A stretch of DNA of 64,000 nt, taken from the NCBI RefSeq assembly GCF_007859855.1, contig NZ_SJPK01000006.1, forward strand, positions 302,420 to 366,419. The letters run 5' to 3'. This document shows positions 55,785-63,939 of the stretch, in pieces (the first letter of the stretch is position 1; each line of letters opens with the position of its first letter). Source of the stretch: Allorhodopirellula solitaria. GTDB lineage: Bacteria; Planctomycetota; Planctomycetia; Pirellulales; Pirellulaceae. Under the pieces are notes generated by a model. It ran no database searches. It saw only the letters and a list, made by a program, of their open reading frames with translations, and was not told where the DNA came from. The translations under genes and the position numbers were made by a program.

Positions 55785-57092
55785 TTACCGGTCAGCCGGC
55801 AATCGTCCAGTCTCAATGACAGGGAAATCACTGGTCAGTCCCTGAACCATGAACTCAACCAAGTCGGCTTTCTCGGTGTCGGTGAGGTTCAGTGGCTTCA
55901 TTTTGTCGCTCAGCCACTTGTTTGGGTGCCCGCCTTTGTCGTACCACTCGACCACCTCCTCGAGCGTCTTTTGGCTGCCGTCGTGCATGTAGGGACCAGA
56001 CTCCGACGCGTTTCGCATCGTCGGGGTTTTGAAAGCACCACGGTCCTGCTCCTCACCGGTAACGACGAACCGACCGAGATCTGGTTCATCGGTGTCCATC
56101 CCCACGCCGATGTTATGGAACTGTTCATCGGTGAAGTTTGCACCCGCGTGACATACCGCACAGTTCGCCTTGCCGAAGGAGAGCTCCATGCCGCGGATAG
56201 ACGACTCCGTCATCGGATTCTTGGCCGCCTCAGCCTTGAGCTGATTGTACTGCTCGGCGAGCTCGGGTTCTTCGTCGAGGTACTCGAGGTCATCAGCAAA
56301 CGCCTTCTCGAACGTTGCCAGGGGAACGTAATAGTCGTACGGGGCGGGGCCGGTCACGATCGCACGCTCAAACGTCGCAATGGCTTTGCCAACGTTATCA
56401 ATTGTCACGCCATCAGGAAAAATTCTCTCAAACTGAGTCCGGTATACAGGGATCGCTGCGAGCGTCTCGACGCAGTCATCGTGGTTGCTCGCCATCTCGA
56501 CAGGGTTTTCGATCGGCCCCACCGCCTGTTCTTCAAGCGTTGCGGCACGCCCATCATGGAATTGATGCTTGCTCAGTATCCGATTGAACGAAACCGGTGA
56601 ATTGCGATTCCCTGTTTGATCGCGCACACCCACCCCAAATTGAGTGTCTGCTGCCCAGCCAAACTCCGGGGCATGGCAAGATGCGCACGAGATTGAACTG
56701 TCCGATGACAGCCGGGGATCAAAATAGAGCTGACGTCCAAGCTCGATTTTGGCGCGGGTCATCGGGTTGTCCTCGGGAATGAAGATGTTGCCCGACGCAG
56801 CATCGAGTCCGCGCGGCAATTTCACGTCCAACGCTGCATGGTTCTCCGGGCGAGCCAACCACCGCTTGGCTTGCTCCATCGTCAACGGTCCCTCGCCGGG
56901 GACCCCCTCGGTCAGTGAGGGGTCGCCCAGGTTCGCCTCCTCGGTCGGTACGCCCGCCGACTCGGTCTCGGCAGCGGAAACCTGTGTGCTTGGCGAGAAC
57001 CAACAGCTCAGACCAACGACGAGGGCAATATTAACGAGGTTCAGACGGGGGCTCAGCGACTGAGTCTGCTGAGAATGGATTTGCATGTTCAT
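55785..57092 (-). CDS. Diheme cytochrome c peroxidase-family protein
   Basis: A 435-residue periplasmic protein. A signal peptide (LVNIALVVGLSCWFSPSTQVSAAE) precedes two c-type heme sites, CASCH (136-140) and CAVCH (311-315). Between them are GRAATLEEQAVGPIENPVEM and the conserved FERAIVTG, and later FKTPTMRNASESGPYMHDGSQKTLEEVVEWYDKGG. These are marks of the CcpA/MauG family. Members reduce hydrogen peroxide or carry out related oxidations with electrons from small cytochromes. A 50-residue low-complexity linker follows the signal. It lies 45 bases upstream of dus on the same strand but is probably its own unit. Confidence 0.9.
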   Translation of the reverse strand: MNMQIHSQQTQSLSPRLNLVNIALVVGLSCWFSPSTQVSAAETESAGVPTEEANLGDPSLTEGVPGEGPLTMEQAKRWLARPENHAALDVKLPRGLDAASGNIFIPEDNPMTRAKIELGRQLYFDPRLSSDSSISCASCHAPEFGWAADTQFGVGVRDQTGNRNSPVSFNRILSKHQFHDGRAATLEEQAVGPIENPVEMASNHDDCVETLAAIPVYRTQFERIFPDGVTIDNVGKAIATFERAIVTGPAPYDYYVPLATFEKAFADDLEYLDEEPELAEQYNQLKAEAAKNPMTESSIRGMELSFGKANCAVCHAGANFTDEQFHNIGVGMDTDEPDLGRFVVTGEEQDRGAFKTPTMRNASESGPYMHDGSQKTLEEVVEWYDKGGHPNKWLSDKMKPLNLTDTEKADLVEFMVQGLTSDFPVIETGRLPADR

Positions 57093-57238
57093 GGCAGTAG
57101 TGATTCAGACAAAGGCGGGAAATCGGCGGGATGCTCATTGGAAATCGCGCACGGCCCCAGGCCAACCTGAGCCCCGTGGCGACGAAGCTATTCTAAACCA
57201 AGAACTAAGCGGCTGCATCCATGTCTACCTGCCCTCGC

Positions 57239-58165
57239 CTATTTCCCCTCGATGGCAGCGCCACTGACCTCTTGCTGCGAGGAGGATTTCGCTGACGCAG
57301 TTGCTGGGGGAGTGGCGCCTCCTAGAACCTCGTCGAGACGCCGGCGAATAATGTCAGCCCAAATTTGATATCCCGGCTCATTCTGGTGAAGTTGGTCCTG
57401 CCGAAACAACTCCGGCCGCGCCACGTCCTGGTCATCGAGGTAGTACTGAGCCGTACTAACGAACGATACGCCTGGGTGAGTCAGCGCAATCTCACGCATC
57501 ATCGCGTTGAGTTCGCGGATCTGTGGCCACACACCCCACCGCGATGGCGTGGGCGTCACCTCGACTAGCAAGACCGGGGCGTCGGGCTGGTGTTCTTGAG
57601 AGACCGCGATCACATGCAGCACCATCTTGCGCACCGCGTCGACGGGGCGATCTGCGTTCGAGCCGGTAATATCATTGGCGACGAACACGACGAGTGCTCG
57701 GTACTCATGTGGACTGACCAACCGTTTAGCGAATACGACGAGGTCGCTGTATCGAGCGCCCCCATACCCCCGGCGGATGATCGGATAGGGAGCTAGCATC
57801 TCGGCAGCATCTTCCCACAGTCGGATGCTGCTACTGCCCATCAACATGACGGCGTTCTCAGGGTCATCGTGTGTTCGATCGAGCCGTTCTAATCTCGCGA
57901 TCTCTTTCTCCCATCTCGCGATGGCTTTCCCCCGATCGGCTGGCGAAAGGATCCCCTTCAGTTCTGGTTCCGTGGCATTGCGAGAAGACTCCGAAATATT
58001 TTTTTCTTGAGCGCAGAGCTCTGGCGAGGCGTTGACGAACACCGCGAGCAGACCTGCCACGACGAGCGAGAACGCTGCGGGAGCGTTTAGCGGTCGACAA
58101 CTCGCCGGTGCTCCATGCGGTAGGGTGATCGGATGGTCGAAACCGGATTGGGATTGCATTGCCAT
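57239..58165 (-). CDS. SGNH/GDSL hydrolase-family protein, exported
   Basis: A 308-residue protein with a hydrophobic N-terminal segment (AAFSLVVAGLLAVFVNASPELCAQ) and an SGNH domain. Block I is VMLMGSSSIRLWED (the Ser is the nucleophile), block II IIRRGYGGARYSDL, block III FVANDITGS (Asn) and block V DQLHQNEPGYQIWA (Asp and His). Block III differs slightly from the usual GxND. It is likely an esterase or acetyl-hydrolase acting on carbohydrate or lipid; the substrate is not readable. The start is uncertain: GTG at 58189, ATG at 58165 and ATG at 58159 are all in frame and none has a strong ribosome site. Confidence 0.8.
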   Translation of the reverse strand: MAMQSQSGFDHPITLPHGAPASCRPLNAPAAFSLVVAGLLAVFVNASPELCAQEKNISESSRNATEPELKGILSPADRGKAIARWEKEIARLERLDRTHDDPENAVMLMGSSSIRLWEDAAEMLAPYPIIRRGYGGARYSDLVVFAKRLVSPHEYRALVVFVANDITGSNADRPVDAVRKMVLHVIAVSQEHQPDAPVLLVEVTPTPSRWGVWPQIRELNAMMREIALTHPGVSFVSTAQYYLDDQDVARPELFRQDQLHQNEPGYQIWADIIRRRLDEVLGGATPPATASAKSSSQQEVSGAAIEGK

Positions 58166-58372
58166 GATGGTCCAGCTTGAAGGATTCACTGCGAGGAAAT
58201 GGGTGATGGCGAGCTTGCTGCACGATTGCCCTCGCCATTTTACTTTGGTGTAGAATACCAGACAGATTCTTTAAGGTGGTCTCTTGTGGTGCGGTCTTCC
58301 TCTGTGACGCCCGCTCGCGGCGACCCCCTTCCCGCCTCAACACCTTCCCTTTCCACACACACGCGTAAATCT

Positions 58373-59731
58373 ATGACAAACCAACCGAGCAATCCTGAAT
58401 CGCCGCAGCCTCGTGCCAATGAGAATCGGCGTGACTTCCTTCGCAACCGGGTTGCGACTTCAGCGATCGCTGCATCGACGCTCGCGATCTCATCGAGCGC
58501 TTCGGCCGCCGAGACAAGCAGCGAGGAATCAACTAAGGCCGACTCCAGCCAGCACATTCGCATTGCCTTGGTCGGCTGCGGTGGTCGTGGAACGGGAGCA
58601 GTCAACGACTCGCTGACCATCAATGAGAACATCACGCTCGTCGCTCTGGCAGACGTCGATCCCTCGAAATGCGAGCGGACACGACGTGGAATGAGCAATC
58701 GCCACGGCGATAAGGTGAACGTTCCCGACAGCAAGATGTACGTGGGACTCGACGCTTACAAACAAGTCCTCGCCGATCCTGATGTCGACGTCGTGCTCTT
58801 GGCCACGCCTCCCGGTTTTCGCCCCTATCATCTTTCCGATGCAGTCGATGCTGGGAAACACGTATTCGCCGAGAAACCGACTTGCGTCGATCCGGCTGGA
58901 TACCAAGTCTGCTTAGATGCCCACGAGCGTGCCGTGGCAGGCGGTACCGCAATCGTGACGGGAACCCAGTACCGCCGCCAATCGAATTACATCGACGCGG
59001 TCCAGAAAATTCGCGACGGCGCGATTGGCGATATCGTCAGTGCGACGACCCGCTACTGCTCCAATTCGATCTGGTTCAAAAACCGAAAACCCGGAATGAG
59101 CGAACTGGAATACCAACTATATAACTGGATGCACTTCGTCTGGTTGTCCGGCGACCAAATTACCGAACAAGCCGTTCATAACATCGACGCGATTAACTGG
59201 GTGATGGGCTCTCCTCCAGAATCCGCCTACGGCGCCGGTGGTCAATTCACCCGTCCCGAAGGCAGTGAAATGTGGGACAGCATGTCGGTGGATTACGTCT
59301 ATCCCGGCAACCGTGTCGTCTCCTTCATGTGCCGGCAAATTCCCAACACGCAAGGTGATAACGGTAGCGTGATCTACGGGACCGAAGCGAACATGCACAT
59401 CGATGCCATGAGCGGCGGTTCGCGAATGGTTGACCGCCAAGGCAAAGAGATCTGGTCCGCCTCGGGCAGCATCGCCGACGCCTACAAACAAGAGCACAAG
59501 GATCTCATCGATTCGATCCGCGCTGGCAAACCGATCGTCGAGCTGAAGCAAACCGCCGACAGCTCTTTGACCGCCGTACTCGGCCGCTTGGCAGCCTACA
59601 CGGGTCAGAAAGTTACCTGGGATTTTGTGACCGATAAATCGACTCTCGATCTTTGGCCCAAGAACATGGAGACCGAAGGCGTGCCACCATCGGATGGATG
59701 CGTCATCCCAGGCAGAACGAAGCTTGTATGA
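58373..59731 (+). CDS. Tat-exported Gfo/Idh/MocA oxidoreductase
   Basis: A 452-residue NAD(P)-dependent dehydrogenase. The Tat signal RRDFLRNRVATSAIAASTLA precedes a Rossmann domain (HIRIALVGCGGRGTGAV, then GKHVFAEKPTCVDPAG with the EKP Lys). The substrate domain contains VTGTQYRRQSNYIDAVQKI and WLSGDQITEQAVHNIDAINWVMGSPP, with a catalytic His region typical of Gfo/Idh/MocA enzymes. It likely oxidises a sugar or inositol in the periplasm. The start at 58373 was chosen because the preceding 58 residues of the open frame are unrelated to the family. Its stop overlaps the next gene's start codon (ATGA). Confidence 0.9.
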   Translation: MTNQPSNPESPQPRANENRRDFLRNRVATSAIAASTLAISSSASAAETSSEESTKADSSQHIRIALVGCGGRGTGAVNDSLTINENITLVALADVDPSKCERTRRGMSNRHGDKVNVPDSKMYVGLDAYKQVLADPDVDVVLLATPPGFRPYHLSDAVDAGKHVFAEKPTCVDPAGYQVCLDAHERAVAGGTAIVTGTQYRRQSNYIDAVQKIRDGAIGDIVSATTRYCSNSIWFKNRKPGMSELEYQLYNWMHFVWLSGDQITEQAVHNIDAINWVMGSPPESAYGAGGQFTRPEGSEMWDSMSVDYVYPGNRVVSFMCRQIPNTQGDNGSVIYGTEANMHIDAMSGGSRMVDRQGKEIWSASGSIADAYKQEHKDLIDSIRAGKPIVELKQTADSSLTAVLGRLAAYTGQKVTWDFVTDKSTLDLWPKNMETEGVPPSDGCVIPGRTKLV

Positions 59732-60639
59732 GCCAAGCGAATTGTGACGCCGTCGCGCATCTAATCTTTGATGTCGAGAGCATCGCCGACGGAGAGTTGA
59801 TCGCCGCTGTTCGATACAGCGGTGAGAAGCTTTCCGCCGACGAAGCGATCGAGAGATACCAAGCCGAAAGGTTGGAACAAACCGGTTCGACCTTCATTCC
59901 GCATACCTTCATGGTCCCGATCTCGGTCGTGATCGCCAAAGTGACTGCGGATTTCCGGTTGCTCGATATCAAGTCGCTCGATGAGCCTCACTTTCGCCCT
60001 CATGTGATGACCAAGCATTTCTGGCAGGGCTGGGAAGCCTATCAGATGCCCCAGTGGGTGACCTTCAATGGACGATCCTTCGATATTCCACTGATGGAAC
60101 TCGCAGCTTTTCGATTCGGACTGTCGATCCCCAAGTGGTTTGACGACAGCGGCTACAAATCTCGCCGAAACCGTTTTAGCACCGGATCGCATCTCGATCT
60201 GCAAGAACTGCTTACGAACTTCTCCGCCGCCCGTTTCAACGGCGGCTTGAACCTCGCCGCTCAATCGCTCGGCAAGCCCGGGAAGATGGGCCTCAGCGGC
60301 GACCAGGTCCAATCCTACTATGACCGGGGTGACTTGAAGGCAATCAGCGACTACTGCCGCTGCGATGTCCTCGATACCTACTTCGTGTTTCTGCGTAGTA
60401 TGGTTCTCACCGGTCGCGCCAGCCTCTCCCAGGAAACCGAGCTTGTGGATCAAGCCAAAGCGTGGATCGTAGAGCAAGCCGAGAGCTGCCAAGCCTGTGC
60501 GGACTACATGGACCATTGGTCGGAGTGGACCAACCCTTGGCAACTCGACGAAGACGAAACGCTCGCCTCCGCCACACACCCGGTCGATCAAGCGGACCCG
60601 CAGCCACAGGACGCCGCGAGCAACGAATCGCCGCAGTAA
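59728..60639 (+). CDS. 3'-5' exonuclease related to the PolB exonuclease domain
   Basis: A 303-residue DEDD-type exonuclease of the PF10108 group. LIFDVESIADG gives the exoI Asp and Glu (about 15 and 17), WVTFNGRSFDIPLME is exoII (Asp), and ISDYCRCDVLDTYFVFLR is the exoIII region with Asp and Tyr. The family is described as a predicted exonuclease; the in vivo role is unknown. A low-complexity acidic tail follows. The ATG overlaps the TGA of the Gfo/Idh/MocA gene by four bases, so the two are coupled. Confidence 0.8.
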   Translation: MSQANCDAVAHLIFDVESIADGELIAAVRYSGEKLSADEAIERYQAERLEQTGSTFIPHTFMVPISVVIAKVTADFRLLDIKSLDEPHFRPHVMTKHFWQGWEAYQMPQWVTFNGRSFDIPLMELAAFRFGLSIPKWFDDSGYKSRRNRFSTGSHLDLQELLTNFSAARFNGGLNLAAQSLGKPGKMGLSGDQVQSYYDRGDLKAISDYCRCDVLDTYFVFLRSMVLTGRASLSQETELVDQAKAWIVEQAESCQACADYMDHWSEWTNPWQLDEDETLASATHPVDQADPQPQDAASNESPQ

Positions 60640-60650
60640 GGGACCTCTCC

Positions 60651-60757
60651 GGTGGTGTTCGCTCCGCTCAAACCGCCGGCTGTTTTCTGAAATGCCTTTG
60701 GCATGCAGAAGGTTGTCGGTATCTGGCAGGGCAGCGGCCGAGCATCTTCTCGCCAAT
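60651..60757. repeat. Interspersed repeat R3, copy 2
   Basis: About 100 bases beginning CCGGTGGTGTTCGCTCCGC align to 16459-16560. GTCGGTATCTGGCAGGGCAG matches the corresponding segment there. The left end forms a small hairpin (CGGTGGT with ACCGCCG). No coding capacity is credible. Confidence 0.65.
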
Positions 60758-60906
60758 TATCGCGAACATCGCCAGCCAAATTGCCTCTAGGTCAGTGCGA
60801 TCGGCCGATGTGAGTTCCGGCGGCGCGGTTTCCTCGCGGCCTTGCGATTGGTTTTCCGTGTACCGCGAGTTCCCTAAGTCTTAGGGTGGGTTCTAAACGT
60901 GCATCG

Positions 60907-60980
60907 GTCGCAGTAGCTCAGTGGATAGAGCATCAGGCTGCAACCCTGACGGTCACGGGTTCGACTCCCGTCACGCACCA
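60907..60980 (+). tRNA. tRNA-Cys(GCA)-like gene with poor acceptor pairing
   Basis: A clear cloverleaf core: D-arm GCTC-AGTGGATA-GAGC, anticodon stem TCAGG/CCTGA with loop CTGCAAC (anticodon GCA, cysteine), a 5-base variable loop, and T-arm ACGGG-TTCGACT-CCCGT. The acceptor arms GTCGCAG and CACGCAC hardly pair, and no U73 discriminator is visible, so this may be a degenerate or divergent tRNA. ACCA at the end (60977-60980) would be an encoded CCA. An 8-bp hairpin follows immediately. Confidence 0.6.
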
Positions 60981-60982
60981 AC

Positions 60983-61004
60983 GCTTTGACTGAGAGGTCA
61001 AAGC
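60983..61004 (+). terminator. Perfect 8-bp hairpin after the tRNA-like gene
   Basis: GCTTTGAC (60983-60990) and GTCAAAGC (60997-61004) form a perfect stem with loop TGAGAG directly after the tRNA. There is no T-run, so termination is only plausible. Confidence 0.45.
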
Positions 61005-61402
61005 TCCCGAGCGCGAAAGCGTTCACCATGAAGCTGGCGGGCATTCGGTTGCCTCGCTGAATCGGCCTTCGGCGACGCAATAGCAACTGCTGGCGTGTCG
61101 TCCTCGGCAGCACCCGAGCATCGCCTTGCAGGAATGCAGCGCGAGCTTTCACGCGAGGTTGTCAGAAACTGAAAACGATTCCAACCGATGACGCTGTCTG
61201 CGGGCGGCCGAAATTCGGCGGGGGTCCGATTCAGCGGATGACAGTCAAGCTCGATCGTTCGTAGCGTTTCTCCGTGAATGTTCTGTGTGATTCCGGCGAA
61301 CAATCGTTTGCCCAAAAGCCTCCTTCTTCCACCTCAATCCGAAACGATGCCGCCTGCGAGTCGGCTGTGAATCTCGCCGCTATGGTTCAGGAGAACCTTC
61401 TT
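61005..61402. other. Intergenic DNA before the slipin gene
   Basis: About 400 bases between the tRNA-like gene and the slipin start. I see no gene. It should contain the slipin promoter; I cannot point to the boxes. Confidence 0.35.
61389..61394 (+). promoter_or_regulatory. Ribosome binding site AGGAGA for slipin gene
   Basis: AGGAGA ends eight bases before the ATG at 61403 and favours it over ATG codons at 61274 and 61382. Confidence 0.6.
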
Positions 61403-62506
61403 ATGTTGTTCAAAAAAATACGTGTTCGCAGCCACGAAGTCGGGCTGAAACTCCGTGATGGCGAATTCGTCGGCTTGCTCGCTGCCGGAAAGCACTTCGT
61501 ATTCCCTCGCTTCGGCAAGTACCACGTTGAAGTGGTCAGCAAGCGTGATCCGTGGATCTTTCATGAGCAACTCGACGTCATCGTAAAGTCGGGCGCTTTG
61601 GCCGATGCGGCAGAGGTCGTGGACCTGCGCGATCATCAGCGAGCCCTGGTGTGGATCGACGGTCGTTTCAGCCGCGTGCTCGGTCCTGGACTCTACGCGT
61701 TCTGGACCGGCGTTCGCGATGTCTGCGTCGAAACGGTTACGATCGAGAACGCACGACTCGAGCACAGCCAGCTCGCATCGATCGTTCGCGGCGGCGATGC
61801 GGTCCGATTCCTCGATGTGTGCAAAATTGACCGTGATCACGTGGGCGTGCTGTTCTTGGACGGCCGTTACGTCGATCAACTTGATCCTGGTTTGTACGCG
61901 TTCTGGAAAGGCGCCGGAGATGCTCGCGTGGTTGAAATCGACACGCGTGAATCGCAAGTCGACGTGTCCGGCCAAGAGATGTTGACGGCGGACAAGGTGT
62001 CGCTACGGATCAATGCGATGGTGACTTACATCGTCCATGATGCTCGCCGCGCGGTCAGTAGCTCGGATGACGTGCGTCAGTCGATCTACCGTGAAACGCA
62101 GCTCGCGCTGCGTTCGGCGGTGGGGGGTCGGGATCTCGATCGCTTCCTGAGCGGTAAGGATGATCTGGTCGAGGAACTCGAGCAGAGCGTTCGCCAGCGG
62201 GCCAGCGTGCTCGGCCTGGAAGTCGTCTCGGTAGGAATCCGCGACGTCATCCTGCCAGGCGACATGAAGGACTTGATGAACAAGGTGACCGAAGCCAAGA
62301 AAGCGGCCGAGGCGAACTTGATCGCTCGTCGTGAGGAAACGGCAGCTATGCGTAGCCAGGCCAACACGGCCAAGCTACTCGCCGACAACCCCACGCTGAT
62401 GCGATTGCGGGAACTGGAGGTGCTCGAAAAGATCGCATCGACGGGCAATATGAGTATCGTGCTCGGCGAGAAAGGACTCGCCGACCGCGTTGTCAATTTG
62501 CTTTAA
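61403..62506 (+). CDS. Slipin/SPFH-domain protein
   Basis: A 367-residue band 7 (SPFH) protein. MLFKKIRVRSHEVGLKLRDGEFVGLL opens it, and two similar segments (HQRALVWIDGRFSRVLGPGLYAFW and DHVGVLFLDGRYVDQLDPGLYAFW) form a duplicated N-terminal module. The SPFH core SGQEMLTADKVSLRINAMVTYIVHDARRAV and VVSVGIRDVILPGDMKDLMNKVTEAKKAAEANLIARREETAAMRSQ follow, ending in a coiled-coil-like region. Such proteins scaffold membrane domains; slipin homologues often pair with a NfeD-like protein, absent here. The start was chosen by the AGGAGA motif. A strong terminator follows. Confidence 0.88.
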   Translation: MLFKKIRVRSHEVGLKLRDGEFVGLLAAGKHFVFPRFGKYHVEVVSKRDPWIFHEQLDVIVKSGALADAAEVVDLRDHQRALVWIDGRFSRVLGPGLYAFWTGVRDVCVETVTIENARLEHSQLASIVRGGDAVRFLDVCKIDRDHVGVLFLDGRYVDQLDPGLYAFWKGAGDARVVEIDTRESQVDVSGQEMLTADKVSLRINAMVTYIVHDARRAVSSSDDVRQSIYRETQLALRSAVGGRDLDRFLSGKDDLVEELEQSVRQRASVLGLEVVSVGIRDVILPGDMKDLMNKVTEAKKAAEANLIARREETAAMRSQANTAKLLADNPTLMRLRELEVLEKIASTGNMSIVLGEKGLADRVVNLL

Positions 62507-62528
62507 ACCAGCCGGTCAACCGAAACCA

Positions 62529-62570
62529 AAACGCCCGCGACAGAGCAATCCGTCGCGGGCGTTTCGTATT
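62529..62570 (+). terminator. Intrinsic terminator after the slipin gene
   Basis: AAACGCCCGCGAC (62529-62541) and its exact complement GTCGCGGGCGTTT (62552-62564) make a 13-bp GC-rich stem with a 10-base loop, followed by TTTCGTATTTTC. It begins 22 bases after the slipin stop and is the clearest terminator in the window. Confidence 0.85.
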
Positions 62571-62694
62571 TTCGGGTACAATTCGAATCATGAAGACATC
62601 CCAGAAAGCCCGTCTTGCCCCGCCGTGCGGATGAACTGATGGCATCTTGTGATTTCCCCGAAGAACAGAAAAGAGTGCCATAGGATTTTATGCT

Positions 62695-63051
62695 GTGAAC
62701 TGGATCGAACTGACCGCGACCGGATTCGGGTTTCTGTGCGTCCTGTTGACGATTCGCCGAAGTGTTTGGTGTTGGCCCACCGGACTGATTCAGGTTCTTC
62801 TATTCCTCGTCGTTTTCTACGATGCAAAACTGTATTCGGATCTGTTGCTGCACGTCATCTACGTCTTCCTGCAGTTCTATGGATGGTACTACTGGACTCG
62901 TCAAGATGCGCGTGAAGAGGAACTGATCGTGAAGTCGCTGGCTACTTCTTGGCTGGCTTTCTCGATTGCGGTATCCGTCGTCGGAACGATCGCGTTGGGT
63001 GGGGCCATGGCTCGGTGGACAGCTAGCGGAGATCGCAGTGGAGCATCGTGA
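62695..63051 (+). pseudogene. pnuC: pnuC, N-terminal half, truncated by internal deletion
   Basis: The frame encodes the first part of PnuC, the nicotinamide riboside/mononucleotide transporter: NWIELTATGFGFLCVLLTIRRSVWCWPTGLIQVLLFLVVFYDAKLYSDLLLHVIYVFLQFYGWYYW. Homology appears to stop at ARWT (about 63018), after roughly 108 residues of the usual 190-240. The C-terminal helices with the WxxW-type substrate residues are missing, and the frame runs on out of phase into nadR sequence to a stop at 63051. It is probably non-functional. GTG at 62695 is the start. Confidence 0.7.
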
Positions 63052-63394
63052 GCGTGAAGACGAAATCCTTTTGGATGCCAATCGCTATCTGTTCATCGAT
63101 ACGGACGCTACCACCACCTATCAGTTCTCCTATGATTATCACGCAGAGGCTCATCCGATCGTCAGTGCATTGGCGGATCAATGCCGTGATCGGTATCAGC
63201 TCTGTTTTGTTTGCGACACCGACATTCCCTACGATGACACCTGGGATCGCAGCGGCGAACTTCACCGCGAGGACTTTCAGGCAAGGATTAAATCGGATCT
63301 CGTTCGCCGTGAGATCAGCTATCTCAGTCTCTCAGGCACGCTCCCGTGCCGCATGAACCAAGTCATCGAAACACTCAAAGGATTGGACATGTGA
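63020..63394 (+). pseudogene. nadR: nadR-type ribosylnicotinamide kinase, C-terminal half only
   Basis: From 63020 another frame encodes the C-terminal part of the NadR kinase (AAA_28-type): LAEIAVEHREREDEILLDANRYLFIDTDATTTYQFSYDYH, then CFVCDTDIPYDDTWDRSGELHREDFQARI. The Walker A P-loop and the N-terminal half are absent, so it cannot be an active kinase. It joins the truncated pnuC at 63018-63026, in a different frame. pnuC and nadR are normally separate adjacent genes in one salvage unit. Confidence 0.7.
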
Positions 63395-63664
63395 ATGAGG
63401 ACCGGCTCCACCCCGCCATATTCGCAAGTGCTCACAACGCCCCAGTGGAAGCCAACCTCCGCCTGCACATCGATTGGCTTGCAGGGCTTGTCGGCTTCCT
63501 CACTGTGACAGTATTCGAATGGGCCGGCGCCTACGCACGTCGGGATGCCCCCTTCCGCGTGACTCTTTTCAGCCGGCCGCGGTGGGTAGCGGTGGGTGCC
63601 CACTGCTAAGGAACGCAGGAGTAATAAGTGGCATAGTGGACGAGGCGACGAACTGTCAGTTGCC
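63395..63664. other. Intergenic DNA, possible short frame, part of R1 repeat
   Basis: After the nadR stop a GTG at 63391 opens a 72-residue frame (containing WLAGLVGFLTVTVFEWAGAYARRDAPFRVT) that overlaps the stop. It has no recognised domain, so I do not call it a gene. From 63627 the reverse complement of the R1 repeat begins, with GTGGACGAGGCGACGA at 63636-63651. Confidence 0.3.
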
Positions 63665-63939
63665 CACAAGTATCCCGTTAGGGATTTCAGAGAATAGCCG
63701 TAGGTCAGCGCAGCGCCACCTCATAGGCATCAAGTTAAGCAGTACTCGAGGAGGTTTGGGTCGGCGAGCAACTCCATTGTTCCTGGTTTTGCCTTGCGTT
63801 TGGTTCTTTGGCAACGACGTCGGACGCGGGAGATGAGACGATTGAAAAAATCCACCAGTTGAGCACTCGATGCGTTGAGGTGACTGGCGATTTCCGCCGC
63901 CATCTTCGCAATCAGTGATGCCAGCTTGGCGAAACTAAT
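63665..63939 (-). repeat. 275-bp repeat, copy B
   Basis: This is the gap-free inverted counterpart of 4126-4400, with about a dozen mismatches. It covers the transposase 3' end and 65 bases beyond its stop. Together the copies are a substrate for inversion of the intervening 59 kb. Confidence 0.85.

Noticed and set aside
60874..61152. Minus-strand frame over the tRNA-like gene
   Set aside because: It is the antisense of the tRNA arms, a common source of spurious proteins.
63319..63669. 116-residue minus-strand frame
   Set aside because: It is antisense to the nadR remnant and runs into a repeat.
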